Source: Acidobacteriota bacterium (GTDB lineage: Bacteria > Acidobacteriota > Terriglobia > Bryobacterales > Bryobacteraceae). Taken from it: a stretch of 64,000 nt of DNA. The position numbers and the translations under genes are program-made. The DNA is taken from the NCBI GenBank assembly GCA_025350695.1, contig JANXXI010000247.1:1-64000 (forward strand), in the 5' to 3' direction. Positions 9,671-19,862 of the stretch are shown here, piece after piece (positions within the stretch are counted from its first letter, which is position 1; every line of letters begins with the position of its first letter). The notes beneath the pieces are model-generated. The model was not told the DNA's origin and did no database searches. It worked only from the letters and a program-made list of their open reading frames with translations.

Positions 9671-10531
9671 TTACCGCGGCATCCAGAACGGTTCCGCTGT
9701 CGGCACAAAGCCAATTTTGACGTTCTTCACGAATGTCTTCAGCCAATCCGCGCAGTTTTCCATACCCGCTTGTTCGGACGGAATGTGTCCCATCAAGATA
9801 AGCGCCTTGCGTTTCCCTTGCGACGCCGCATCGGCCACGTACTCGATGGTTTCCCACTCCGGCACCTCGCCGATCACCAACACTTCCACGTCGTCGCGCT
9901 TCAGCATGCGCCGGTGACTAACCGGGCCGCCGGCTCCAGGAAGCATCGCTACGTGCGTTACCTTAAGATCCCGCGAACCAACCACGCGCAATACTTGAAT
10001 CTTGAACTTGCGTTTCATCTCGCCCGCCAGTGCATCTACGCTGGTTTCTGGAATCGTGAACAGCGACGGCATCGACGCATCCTGAAATTTGTTCCAGCCC
10101 AGCGCCTTCACCATTCCTTGCATGATTCCATCGGGACGCCGCATGTGCCAATGATCATGGAAACGGAACACTACCATTTTGTGATCGCGAATGAACTTGT
10201 CCTTGGCCGCCCATACAGCATCATTCTCTTGCTGAAAAACCTCCACGCCGTCCTGATGGCTGTAGAACGTCGGCTCATGAGTAATGACTAAATTCAGACC
10301 CCGCGCCGCCGCGCGTTCCAGCACATCGTAAGTGGCCATCATAGTTGTGGCTATGCCGGTGATCGGCGTATCGGGGTCGCCCGCCTTGATGGTGTCGACG
10401 GTTTGATCGCGCCACGGCACGCCCACTTCTTTCTTGATTTGTTCAATGATTTGACGGGCGGTGGGGACCTCGCGAGGCGCTTGGGCGAAGGCCAACGGGG
10501 CAACGGAAATCCAGACTAGATGTTTGAGCAT
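9671..10531 (-). CDS. NIF3-like dinuclear metal-centre protein with apparent signal peptide
   Basis: TPITGIATTMMATYDVLERAAARGLNLVITHEPTFYSHQD; C-terminal PGAGGPVSHRRMLKRDDVEVLVIGEVPEWETIEYVADAASQGKRKALILMGHIPSEQAGME; N-terminus MLKHLVWISVAPLAFAQA. Confidence 0.8.
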   Translation of the reverse strand: MLKHLVWISVAPLAFAQAPREVPTARQIIEQIKKEVGVPWRDQTVDTIKAGDPDTPITGIATTMMATYDVLERAAARGLNLVITHEPTFYSHQDGVEVFQQENDAVWAAKDKFIRDHKMVVFRFHDHWHMRRPDGIMQGMVKALGWNKFQDASMPSLFTIPETSVDALAGEMKRKFKIQVLRVVGSRDLKVTHVAMLPGAGGPVSHRRMLKRDDVEVLVIGEVPEWETIEYVADAASQGKRKALILMGHIPSEQAGMENCADWLKTFVKNVKIGFVPTAEPFWMPR

Positions 10532-10557
10532 GGCAACAACAACGATAGTTCACAGCT

Positions 10558-11301
10558 CTAGCCTTTTTCAAGCCGCTCCATTAAGCCGCGCATGAGCGGG
10601 ATGCTCAACTGTTCCCCGCGCAGACCCGCCTCCGGCTGCGCCTCCACCAACTCTTTTCTGTAATAGCCGATCAGGTTATTGCGCAACGTCTTACGCTTGT
10701 GGCTGAAGCACCGTGCAGCGAATTCGAGGAACTTTTCCTGATCGTCAATCGCATCGCGCATCACGAGACGAACCACGGCGGATTCCACTTTTGGAGGCGG
10801 TGAAAACGCTCCAGGCGGAACCTTGAACAGATATTTGGCGTCGGCATAAACTTGCGTGCGAACGGAAAGCAGGCCGTAATCGCGACTGCCAGGGTCCGCC
10901 ACCAGCCGCTCGGCCACTTCACGTTGCACCAGCAACACCGCTTCGCGCAATGCGGTGCGGGCGGCAAAAATGCGGTCAAGAATTGGGGAGGTAATGTAAT
11001 AGGGAAGGTTGCCGGCCAGCACGGCTGGACCCCATTGCGATAGATCCGTTTGCAGGACGTCGCCCGGGACAACGGTAAGCTTCACTTCGCCGGCAAAGCG
11101 CTCACCTAGCAGAGCAATCATCGCCGGGTCAATCTCAACCGCGACGACACGCTCGGCGTGGGCCAGCAGTAGCGCCGTTAAAGCGCCCCGACCGGGGCCG
11201 ATCTCAACGATCAGCTGCGGTCGGTTTGCGCACACAGCTTTGGTGATGCGCTCTAAAATTGGAGCGCTTCGCAGGAAATGTTGTCCGAGCTTTTGACCCA
11301 G
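10558..11301 (-). CDS. rsmA: 16S rRNA (adenine1518-N6/adenine1519-N6)-dimethyltransferase
   Basis: LIVEIGPGRGALTALLL, GDVLQTDL, LAGNLPYYITSPIL, FSPPPKVESAVVRL. The conserved N-terminal GQKLGQHFLRSAPILERITKAV lies upstream of the track start; the only in-frame start for it is CTG at 11301. Confidence 0.9.
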   Translation of the reverse strand: MGQKLGQHFLRSAPILERITKAVCANRPQLIVEIGPGRGALTALLLAHAERVVAVEIDPAMIALLGERFAGEVKLTVVPGDVLQTDLSQWGPAVLAGNLPYYITSPILDRIFAARTALREAVLLVQREVAERLVADPGSRDYGLLSVRTQVYADAKYLFKVPPGAFSPPPKVESAVVRLVMRDAIDDQEKFLEFAARCFSHKRKTLRNNLIGYYRKELVEAQPEAGLRGEQLSIPLMRGLMERLEKG

Positions 11302-11307
11302 TGCGCG

Positions 11308-11928
11308 TTAACCTTTCACATTCATGCAGCTATGTTGAATCGTCAACCGCAGCTTGCCTTGCGTCGGGGCTCCGAAGAAATTGGCCGGCTTGAATCTGGA
11401 AAACAGCAAATTATTTTCGATCGAACGACGCAGTACCGAATCGTGCAAAAGCACTCTGCTTTCGCCTGGCACGGAGTAACTAACCATTCGTCCCTGATCA
11501 TCCACTGTAACATCCAGCACCAGAGTAACCGAATCCAGTTTGTGCGAACCGCGCGCCAAGCCGAAGGGCCACATCTCCGCCACTTGCGCTTCCTCGTAGA
11601 AGCTTGAGGGGGAATCAAACACCGGCCGTTGGCCGGAAACCAATTGCGGAAATAAGAAGCCAAATAATACGATTGCGGAGACTATGCCGCCGGCGAATGG
11701 CAGCGCCAACGGCCGCATCAAGTTTCCGTAAAGCAAGGAAATGTGATCGGCCCAGGTATGAAGAGTTGCTGAAATAGTGCGGTGCGCCGCTGCTCGCGAG
11801 CATTCTCGCGAGGCGACCACTCTTAGTTTTGTCTGCAAATAATCCGGAACGGCGGGAGTGGGGAGTTCCCTCATCATCCTACGTACGGGGTCGTTGCCTT
11901 CGGTGTCGAAATCCTGAATGTTTCTCAT
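11308..11928 (-). CDS. Single-pass membrane protein, TonB-C-like / possible anti-sigma partner
   Basis: 206 aa; central TM ALPFAGGIVSAIVLFGFLFPQLV; C-terminal LVLDVTVDDQGRMVSYSVPGE; immediately downstream of an ECF sigma gene. Confidence 0.5.
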   Translation of the reverse strand: MRNIQDFDTEGNDPVRRMMRELPTPAVPDYLQTKLRVVASRECSRAAAHRTISATLHTWADHISLLYGNLMRPLALPFAGGIVSAIVLFGFLFPQLVSGQRPVFDSPSSFYEEAQVAEMWPFGLARGSHKLDSVTLVLDVTVDDQGRMVSYSVPGESRVLLHDSVLRRSIENNLLFSRFKPANFFGAPTQGKLRLTIQHSCMNVKG

Positions 11929-11939
11929 GGTCTCAGCCC

Positions 11940-12620
11940 TTAGCCTACTGCCTCCACCGCTGGGAACTTTTCGGTTCCGGCTGTGGACTCCTGTTCTAGC
12001 AAGATTCGTTTTAGTTGATCGCGGCCGCGTAGAATCCGGGTTTTTACAGTACCCAGTGAAACCTGCATGACCACCGCAATCTCGTCATAACTCAAGTCTT
12101 CAATGTCTCTCAGCACCACTGCTGCTTTGAAAATCGGTTTCAATTGTCCGAGGGCTTCTTCTATCCTCTGCCGCTGTTCGTGGCCCAGTGTTACATCAAA
12201 AGGACTGTACCCAGGGTCAGCTAGTTGGTCCGAGTAGGATTGCGAATCCTCGTCTTCTCCATCCAGGCACACTTCGTTCTTACGGTGCCGGCTGAACCAA
12301 CGCCGATGGTTATAGGCCTCATTCACAGCAATCCGGTAAACCCAAGTCTTCAGGCTGCAATCGCCGCGGAACTTTGCGATGTTGCGAAAAATTTTAATGA
12401 AAACATCTTGGACCACGTCGTTGGCTTCGCCCGGATCGGTCAGTAAACGGTAAATCACATTATAAACGGGCTGCGAGAACCGATTGATGAGCGTTTCGTA
12501 TGCTTGCTCGTCGCCGGCTTGCAATGCCGCGACCAGCAATTCGTCGCGCCAGGCAGGCTCTGCCTGTTCCGCCGAGTCAGCGCCGCGATATAGATTTAGG
12601 CCAAATGTAGTATCCGCCAC
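11940..12620 (-). CDS. ECF RNA polymerase sigma factor (RpoE-like)
   Basis: ANDVVQDVFIKIFRNIAKFRGDCSLKTWVYRIAVNEAYNHRRW (region 2) and DIEDLSYDEIAVVMQVSLGTVKTRILRGRDQLKRIL (region 4). Confidence 0.92.
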   Translation of the reverse strand: MADTTFGLNLYRGADSAEQAEPAWRDELLVAALQAGDEQAYETLINRFSQPVYNVIYRLLTDPGEANDVVQDVFIKIFRNIAKFRGDCSLKTWVYRIAVNEAYNHRRWFSRHRKNEVCLDGEDEDSQSYSDQLADPGYSPFDVTLGHEQRQRIEEALGQLKPIFKAAVVLRDIEDLSYDEIAVVMQVSLGTVKTRILRGRDQLKRILLEQESTAGTEKFPAVEAVG

Positions 12621-12801
12621 GACGATACCCTTTACTCACCCTATCATTATCCGTCCTAGATTTCCATGGACCTAGGTACGGGCTTAATTATATGGACACC
12701 GGTGGAGCGGGAAAAGTTTCCGAGGGGATTTCGACGGGAGAGGGTAAGGCGGTAAAAATGGGGGAAGTGCTATGCCAGCTTCCCCCCGGCTGGAGGCGAA
12801 A

Positions 12802-13278
12802 TTACTTAGGCAGGACTACTGTGTCGATGACGTGGATCACACCATTCGAGCATGCGATATCGGCCTTCACCACTTTAGCTCCGTCAACCGTTAGCGCGCC
12901 CATGGCATGCTTTAAGGTGAGCGATTGGCCGTTGACTGTGGTTGCCATGTTTAACTTCAAGGCCTGTTTAGCCATAACTTTTCCGCTGACAACGTGATAA
13001 GTGAGGATGGAGGCGAGCTTCGCCTTATTCTCGGGCCGCAGCAATTCTTCGAGCGTGCCGGCAGGCAGCTTGGCGAACGCTTCGTCGGTTGGGGCAAACA
13101 CGGTGAATGGGCCTGCGCCCTTCAATGTATCCACCAAATCGGCAGCCTTCACGGCGGCAACCAAGGTTTTGAATGAGTCGGCAGCTACTGCCGTATCGAC
13201 GATATCAGCAGCGCTGGCCGAACCTGCGCACACTACGACCATGCCCGCCAGAATGGCGAGTTTCGCTTTTTGAAACAT
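12802..13278 (-). CDS. Exported fasciclin (FAS1) domain protein
   Basis: [56 protein letters not shown]...[14 protein letters not shown]; start [10 protein letters not shown] at 13278. Confidence 0.92.
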   Translation of the reverse strand: MFQKAKLAILAGMVVVCAGSASAADIVDTAVAADSFKTLVAAVKAADLVDTLKGAGPFTVFAPTDEAFAKLPAGTLEELLRPENKAKLASILTYHVVSGKVMAKQALKLNMATTVNGQSLTLKHAMGALTVDGAKVVKADIACSNGVIHVIDTVVLPK

Positions 13279-13417
13279 GTATTGGATCTCCTTAGATTCG
13301 TGAGCTGGCGAGCCCGATTTACTCAGCGGGATCGCGATTGTCACTTAGTAAGGTAGATGCGATGGATGCAAACTGGAACTAGTATTTTTGAGGGGGCTTG
13401 AAGATCGCCTCTAATGC

Positions 13418-14275
13418 CTAGTGGCTCATTGAATAAACAATGTAATTAATTCCGATGCGATAAGCCATGCCTGCGAAGGGCTCCGGATAGTCCGGCGAAT
13501 CAGACCACTCCCAGGCATCGCCTAAATCGGAGTTGTGGCAGATGGCGACTTGAACACGCCCTTTGTCATCGTAGACCCCGCGCCAATGAGCAACCGTGCC
13601 GTCAGGGCGTTCATAAGTCCTTCCCGAATAGGTGTACTGCTTACCAGGAACTTGGACCTTTTTGTCCAAATCGTAAACGCTGTGGAATATCTGATCAGCA
13701 TCCGGTAAATCCACAACTGTACGATCAGGGAATACGCGGTTTAGGCTGGCCATGAAAACTTCCCATTCGTATTCGCCATGGAAATCGTCGACCATCAAGA
13801 AGCCGCCGCGATCAAGGTAATCCCGCAGTCGCTTGGCCTGGGAATCGTTCAGCTCCCAGTGACCAACTTCGACGGCGTAGAGCCACGGGAATTTATACAT
13901 GTCGTCGCTATCGGCATCGATGATTTCTTCAACCGAACGTGTATGGACGCGGGTCAACCGCCGCACACCTTCCAGCAAGTGGCGCTCGCCGGTGTTCGAA
14001 TCGGTACCCCAACTGCTGCGACCACCAAAGCCGCGGCCACCGCCACGCCCACCACCGCCGCCACTGAATGCCGGATAGCGCAAGCGCGCGAAGGCGAACT
14101 CAGCCTCCTCCCAGGCATCGGGCGGATCGGAATCAGCCGGGCTCTGCATTTCGCGAAAGTATTTCTGATTGCGGCGTTCGCCGGAGCCGCCGCGCTGGTA
14201 AGCGTGAATAGCGCCAAGCACCGTTAGAGCAATTACGGCCGCAAGTGGGATGCCACGGAAGGACATGAATTTCAT
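13418..14275 (-). CDS. DUF4159 domain-containing protein
   Basis: Glycine/arginine-rich linker then YKFPWLYAVEVGHWELNDSQAKRLRDYLDRGGFLMVDDFHG...PFAGMAYRIGINYIVYSMSH. Confidence 0.8.
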   Translation of the reverse strand: MKFMSFRGIPLAAVIALTVLGAIHAYQRGGSGERRNQKYFREMQSPADSDPPDAWEEAEFAFARLRYPAFSGGGGGRGGGRGFGGRSSWGTDSNTGERHLLEGVRRLTRVHTRSVEEIIDADSDDMYKFPWLYAVEVGHWELNDSQAKRLRDYLDRGGFLMVDDFHGEYEWEVFMASLNRVFPDRTVVDLPDADQIFHSVYDLDKKVQVPGKQYTYSGRTYERPDGTVAHWRGVYDDKGRVQVAICHNSDLGDAWEWSDSPDYPEPFAGMAYRIGINYIVYSMSH

Positions 14276-14599
14276 TCACGATATCACAGTGGATGCCGCG
14301 ATTTACTGCCGCTTTGTAAAGTCCTCATTAAATCGTGTAAAGCCGGTTAAAGTAGGCCGAAGCGCCTTCGGTGGGCGGCCCGCAAGGACACCCTGCTCAG
14401 GTGATGGAGACATTACGAAATTCAGTAGTCCTCGTCTGAAACTCAGATCCCCTATTCCACCGCCCTTTAAGGCACTCCTCCATTTCTACCTCGGACACCC
14501 CTTAAGAAGACGGGCGCAACACTGACGTGAACGCAAGGCTATACTAGGTGTTTAACGCTCTTCCTCCGAGTTTGAGGAGGGTTTTGGAAACTGCTCCGA

Positions 14600-17500
14600 A
14601 TGCCCATACTCGCTGCCCTTCATCATAAAACCACGTATCGCTACGACCGTCTGGTTACACTCTCACCACAGGTCATCCGCCTTCGGCCCGCGCCGCACTG
14701 CCGCACGCCGATACTCTCGTACTCGCTAAAAATCGAGCCGCGCGCCCACTTCCTCAATTGGCAGCAGGACCCACAAGGCAACTACCTCGCGCGCGCCGTT
14801 TTCACCGGACAGACCCGGGAATTTTCCGTCGAAGTCGATCTGGTGGCGGAGATGACGGTCATCAATCCTTTCGATTTTTTCCTTGAGCCTTTCGCCGAGC
14901 ATTTTCCCTTCACCTACCCGGCCGACCTAGCCAAAGAACTACTCCCATTTCTTGAAAAAATCCCGGCTGGCGAACACTTCGACAAAATGCTAGCCTCCGT
15001 CGATCTCACCTCGCGCCGCACGGGCGATTTTTTGGTCGACATCAACCAGCGCCTCTACACCGGTCTGCGCTATGTCATCCGGATGGAGCCCGGCGTTCAA
15101 ACACCCGAAGAAACGCTCCTTGCAAATAGTGGCTCTTGTCGCGATTCGGCATGGCTGCTGGTCCAACTGCTGCGCCACCTGGGCCTTGCCGCGCGCTTCG
15201 TTTCCGGCTATTTGATTCAACTGCAACCCGACATCAAACCTGTTGAAGGCCCCGAAGGTCCTAAGCAGGATTTCACCGACCTGCACGCATGGGCTGAAGT
15301 CTATCTGCCCGGCGCAGGTTGGGTTGGTCTTGATCCCACGTCGGGATTGTTCGCCGGCGAAGGCCACATCCCCGTCGCCGCCACGCCCTTCCCCTCATCC
15401 GCCGCGCCCATCTCCGGCTTAGTCGATCCCTGCACCGTTACGTTCGCTCACGAAATGTACGTCACGCGCGTCCAGCAGGAGCCGCGCGTCACCAAGCCTT
15501 ACAACGACGAGCAATGGGCCGGTGTTTTGGAACTCGGTGATCGAATCGACGCACAAATGGATGCCGACGGCATCGCGCTAACCATGGGGGGCGAACCAAC
15601 TTTCATCTCCATCGACAACATGGAAGGCGAGGAGTGGAACAGCGAAGCCCTCGGTCCGGAAAAGCGAATGCTGGCTGAAAGCCTTTTGGACAAGCTACGC
15701 GAACGCTACGCGCCTCAAGGGATGCTGCACTTCGGTTCCGGCAAATGGTATCCGGGGGAACAGCTGCCGCGTTGGGCTCTGGCTTGTTACTGGCGCAAAG
15801 ATGGCGCTCCCCTGTGGAACAACCGCGCGTTGATCGCCAACACAAAAACGGATTACGGTTTCGGCCCCGCCCAAGCGATGCAGTTCATGCGAACGCTTGC
15901 CACCCGACTGGGCATTGATCCTACATACGCCCAAGCCGCCTACGAAGACCCCGCTTACTACATGCACCGCGAAAGCGAACTGCCTGTGAACGTGGACCCG
16001 CTCGATAGCAAACTGGAAGATCCCATTGAGCGCGAACGCATCCGCCGCGTCTTTGAACGCGGCCTTAACACGCCTTCCGGTTTTGTTCTGCCCTTAAAAC
16101 GCGAATGCGGCAACAGCGGCCCTGAATGGCAAACCGGTCTGTGGCTGCTCCGCTCGCAACACCTAATCCTGATCCCCGGCGATTCGCCTGTCGGTCTGCG
16201 CCTCCCGCTCCCCAGCCTTCCCTGGGCGGCCCCAGGCGAAGGACAGACCGTCACCCAGCGTGACCCCATGAGCCCACGCGGTCCTCTGCCTCCGCCGCAA
16301 CGCCAGCCGGCCGCGCCTCCGCGCATGCAACTGAATACTGGTGGCCCACACGACAAAAAACCAGAGCTTGGCGAATCCGCAAAATGGGTGGTTCGCACCG
16401 CATTATGCGTTGAACCGCGCGAAGGCCGACTCTATGTTTTCATGCCGCCGCTTGAAGCCGCCGAAGACTACCTCGACCTTGTGGTGGAAGTCGAAGCCAC
16501 TGCCGCTGAGCTCAACCTGCCCGTTATCTTGGAAGGTTATCCGCCGCCATTCGACCCGCGCCTGGAGCAAGTGAAGGTTACCCCCGACCCCGGCGTAATC
16601 GAAGTCAACGTGCAACCCGCCGGCAGTTGGCGAGAACTGGTGAACAACACCATGTCCCTTTATGCCGATGCGCGACTATGCCGTCTGGGCTCTGAAAAAT
16701 TCATGGTGGACGGGCGGCACACCGGCACTTGCGGCGGCAACCATATCGTGATGGGCGGCGCCACGCCCGAAGCCTCGCCATTCCTGCGCCGACCCGACTT
16801 GCTGCGCAGCATGCTCGGTTATTGGCTCAATCATCCGTCGTTGTCGTATCTGTTCTCTGGCTTGTTCATCGGCCCCACCAGCCAAGCCCCTCGAATCGAT
16901 GAGACCCGCGCCGATAGCCTCTACGAACTGGAAATTGCTTTCAACCAAGTCCCCGGTCCAGAGAAGGGCGATTGCCCGCCCTGGCTTGTTGACCGTATCT
17001 TCCGTCACCTTCTAGTCGATGTAACTGGCAACACGCATCGCGCCGAGTTCTGCATCGACAAACTCTATTCACCCGATTCCGCCTCCGGCCGCCTAGGCTT
17101 GCTTGAATTGCGCGGCTTTGAAATGCCTCCCGGCCCGGAGATGAGCCTGACGCAGCAACTGCTGACCCGCGCTCTGATCGCCTGGTTCTGGCGCGAACCC
17201 TATCTTGTGCGGCCCATCGCCTGGGGCACCCAGTTGCACGATCAGTTCATGCTGCACCATTTCATCGAACAGGATTTGAACGACGTGATGGCGGACCTTG
17301 GGCGGGCCGGGTTCTATTTCGATCCGGCTTGGTACGCTTCGCAATTCCAGTTCCGCTACCCGCGCATCGGCCAAGTGAATTACCTCGGTGTTGGCATCGA
17401 ACTTCGTCAGGCTGCGGAACCATGGTATGTGCTGGGCGAAGAGCCCGGCGGCGGAGCCACGGCGCGTTATGTCGATTCGTCAGTGGAGCGCGTTGAAGTG

Positions 17501-17908
17501 AAGGTGACCGGCCTCAATGGCGATCGTTACGGGATCGCCTGCAACGGTCGCCGTGTGCCGCTGCATTCCACTGGCAAGCACGGCGAGTGGGTGGCTGGCG
17601 TAAGATATCGCGCCTGGCAGCCGCCATCGTGCCTTCACCCGACAATACCCGTTCATTCGCCGTTGGTTTTCGATTTGGTGGATACATGGGGCGGTCGATC
17701 CGTGGGTGGATGTACGTATCACGTATCACATCCCGGTGGACGCCACTATTCGACGTTCCCCATAAATGCGAATGAAGCGGAATCTCGTCGCGCGGCAAGG
17801 TTCCAGTCGTTTGGACATACTCCGGGTCCAATGAATCCGGCTTCGGAGCCCACTGATCCACGGTTCCCCATGACGCTGGATTTGCGGAAAACCAACATAC
17901 GTCCTTAA
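14600..17908 (+). CDS. Transglutaminase-family protein with DUF2126 region
   Basis: 1102 aa; N-terminal HKTTYRYDRLVTLSPQVIRLRPAPHCRTPI; core GSCRDSAWLLVQLLRHLGLAARFVSGYL and DLHAWAEVYLPGAGWVGLDPTSGL; DUF2126-like C-terminal half. Confidence 0.9.
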   Translation: MPILAALHHKTTYRYDRLVTLSPQVIRLRPAPHCRTPILSYSLKIEPRAHFLNWQQDPQGNYLARAVFTGQTREFSVEVDLVAEMTVINPFDFFLEPFAEHFPFTYPADLAKELLPFLEKIPAGEHFDKMLASVDLTSRRTGDFLVDINQRLYTGLRYVIRMEPGVQTPEETLLANSGSCRDSAWLLVQLLRHLGLAARFVSGYLIQLQPDIKPVEGPEGPKQDFTDLHAWAEVYLPGAGWVGLDPTSGLFAGEGHIPVAATPFPSSAAPISGLVDPCTVTFAHEMYVTRVQQEPRVTKPYNDEQWAGVLELGDRIDAQMDADGIALTMGGEPTFISIDNMEGEEWNSEALGPEKRMLAESLLDKLRERYAPQGMLHFGSGKWYPGEQLPRWALACYWRKDGAPLWNNRALIANTKTDYGFGPAQAMQFMRTLATRLGIDPTYAQAAYEDPAYYMHRESELPVNVDPLDSKLEDPIERERIRRVFERGLNTPSGFVLPLKRECGNSGPEWQTGLWLLRSQHLILIPGDSPVGLRLPLPSLPWAAPGEGQTVTQRDPMSPRGPLPPPQRQPAAPPRMQLNTGGPHDKKPELGESAKWVVRTALCVEPREGRLYVFMPPLEAAEDYLDLVVEVEATAAELNLPVILEGYPPPFDPRLEQVKVTPDPGVIEVNVQPAGSWRELVNNTMSLYADARLCRLGSEKFMVDGRHTGTCGGNHIVMGGATPEASPFLRRPDLLRSMLGYWLNHPSLSYLFSGLFIGPTSQAPRIDETRADSLYELEIAFNQVPGPEKGDCPPWLVDRIFRHLLVDVTGNTHRAEFCIDKLYSPDSASGRLGLLELRGFEMPPGPEMSLTQQLLTRALIAWFWREPYLVRPIAWGTQLHDQFMLHHFIEQDLNDVMADLGRAGFYFDPAWYASQFQFRYPRIGQVNYLGVGIELRQAAEPWYVLGEEPGGGATARYVDSSVERVEVKVTGLNGDRYGIACNGRRVPLHSTGKHGEWVAGVRYRAWQPPSCLHPTIPVHSPLVFDLVDTWGGRSVGGCTYHVSHPGGRHYSTFPINANEAESRRAARFQSFGHTPGPMNPASEPTDPRFPMTLDLRKTNIRP

Positions 17909-17945
17909 ATTGGATCAGGGTCGGATGACAAATTAAACTGGCGCT

Positions 17946-18460
17946 TTGAGCGCCGAGGAGACGAGAAATTCCTGCCCCGAAGCCGTCGCCGCGACCTACC
18001 TGGCATTTTGGGAACTGCTGCACTCCGATCCGGAGTCTGCCGCGCTCAGGGGAGATGTTGGTGAACTAACTCCAAGTCCTGCGCCTCAGTCGGCCCGTCG
18101 CCCGGGACTACTGAGTTATTCAGCCCTCGTTCAGGAATCAAGCTCTTAGACTGGTATGCGGAGCAAGCCGCGAACGCCAATTCCATGTTATGTTCCACCT
18201 TCGCTTTTGGCATCAATAAAGCCTTCATACCCATGTTTGAGACCTCGTTCGAGGGGCTGCGATATGCACTGCTTGATAACGACGGAAACAAGCCGGCTTG
18301 AAGCGACCGTTCTACGCTTGCGCCACATGAATTGGACCCGCTTCGCCGTCGGAAGCGCTATTCGCGTAAACTCCTTTGACAAATGGGTGAAGGAGCGTCT
18401 CACTGGACTGAATACACACGTACCGTACATTCATATCAAGTACATGCTCATCGACCCTGG
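17946..18460 (+). pseudogene. Decayed phospholipase D-like (HKD) protein gene
   Basis: Three frames join into one PLD-like protein: YLAFWELLHSDPESAALRGDVGELTPSP, then ELFSPRSGIKLLDWYAEQAANANSMLCSTFAFGINKAFIPMFETSFEGLRYALLDNDGN, then RFAVGSAIRVNSFDKWVKERLTGLNTHVPYIHIKYMLIDP (HxKx4D). At least two frameshifts and 3' truncation. Confidence 0.6.
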
Positions 18461-18754
18461 GAAGCCGCTTCGCAAATGGCACTCAGGCTCGCTGATTTCC
18501 CAAACGCTGTGCGCCTCGCTGAGCGAACCATCGGCCTTGCGCATTCAATGAGATTTTCCGAACTCGAACTCGAGGCATCCTTGGTCCTCCGTGCGGCTCA
18601 ACATAGGTCGGGAAATCGCGAAGCCGTCAGTCAATTGACCCGGCAATGCTTGGACCTTGCCACTCGCATCGGGTTCCGATCCCCCGCCGACCAGTTTGGC
18701 GCACGGCAGGATTTAAGACGCCTGTGGCTTAAGGTACCCGTTCGGCATGAGTAA
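18460..18754 (+). pseudogene. Possible 3' fragment of a helical-repeat protein gene
   Basis: WEAASQMALRLADFPNAVRLAERTIGLAHSMRFSELELEASLVLRAAQHRSGNREAVSQLTRQCLDLATRIG reads as TPR-like helices without a convincing start. Confidence 0.3.
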
Positions 18755-18914
18755 GCTTAAAGCTGAAGATCAGAATTCAGCCCTGCTCCTCGCCGTGTGC
18801 TGGTTTCGCAAGCAGACTGCCGGACGCTAAAACAGTAACCAAGTAACGCATCTCAAATTTCATTTTCTGATTTGGTCGGCCTCGTCACCAAAATGTTTCT
18901 AGCGTACCGGCGAC

Positions 18915-19859
18915 CTAAGCCTGCAATGCCGTGATGATCGCCGCGCCATAAACATCATCCGCTGAACACCCGCGCGACAGATCATTTGCCGGCTTCGCCA
19001 AGCCTTGCAAAAACGGGCCGAACGCCACACCACCAGCGAGCCGCTCCACTAACTTATAGCCGATGTTGCCACTCGCCAGATCGGGAAAGATTAACGTATT
19101 GGCATGGCCCGCCACGGTTGAGCCCGGAGCCTTACCCGCCCCCACACTCGCCATCAACGCCGCGTCAGCTTGCAGTTCGCCATCCACGTTCAATTCAGGT
19201 GCGCGCTCGCGAACAATACGAACCGCCTCGACAATTTTATCGACGAATGGGTGCTTGCCGCTGCCCTTCGTGGAAAAGCTAAGTAGCGCCACACTCGGTT
19301 CAACGTTCAGAATGCGACGCGTGCTTTCGGCCGTGGCCATGGCTATTTCCGCCAGCTCAGTCGCGCACGGGTCAATGAGGATGGCGCAATCGGCGAAGGC
19401 CAGTGCCCCATCTTTGCCGAAATTGCCATCGGGCACAATGACGAACATCACGCTTGAAACCGTCTTTACTTTGGGAGCAACGCCAATCGAAAGGATTGCC
19501 GCGCGCACTGTTTCGGCCGTTGTGTTGGCGGCCCCACCAACACTTCCATGCGCGTCACCCGCCGACACCATCAACGACGCAAAGTACAGCGGCTTCATCG
19601 AAAGCTGCCGCGCTTCAATTTCCGTCATGCCCTTAGCCCGGCGCCGTTCGTGCAACAGCCGGCCATAGCGCGCGTCCGGAGTGACGCCACTCTTTCCGAT
19701 GAGCACCGGCTCCATGAGCCGCTCGTCAATAAGACGCGCCGCGGCTTGTTGAATGCGCGGATCGTCTCCTTCAGGGAAAACGATCCGCCGTTTGGGGAGC
19801 TTGCGCAAGCTTTCAATATGACCGGACAGGAAGCGCACGGCTAGTTCGGAATTGGCCAT
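18915..19859 (-). CDS. pta: Phosphate acetyltransferase / butyryltransferase family
   Basis: RRIVFPEGDDPRIQQAAARLIDERLMEPVLIG; MVSAGDAHGSVGGA; VALLSFSTKGSGKHP; TLIFPDLASGNIGYKLVERLAGGVAFGPFLQGLAKPANDLSRGCSADDV. Confidence 0.92.
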   Translation of the reverse strand: MANSELAVRFLSGHIESLRKLPKRRIVFPEGDDPRIQQAAARLIDERLMEPVLIGKSGVTPDARYGRLLHERRRAKGMTEIEARQLSMKPLYFASLMVSAGDAHGSVGGAANTTAETVRAAILSIGVAPKVKTVSSVMFVIVPDGNFGKDGALAFADCAILIDPCATELAEIAMATAESTRRILNVEPSVALLSFSTKGSGKHPFVDKIVEAVRIVRERAPELNVDGELQADAALMASVGAGKAPGSTVAGHANTLIFPDLASGNIGYKLVERLAGGVAFGPFLQGLAKPANDLSRGCSADDVYGAAIITALQA

Positions 19860-19862
19860 CGA

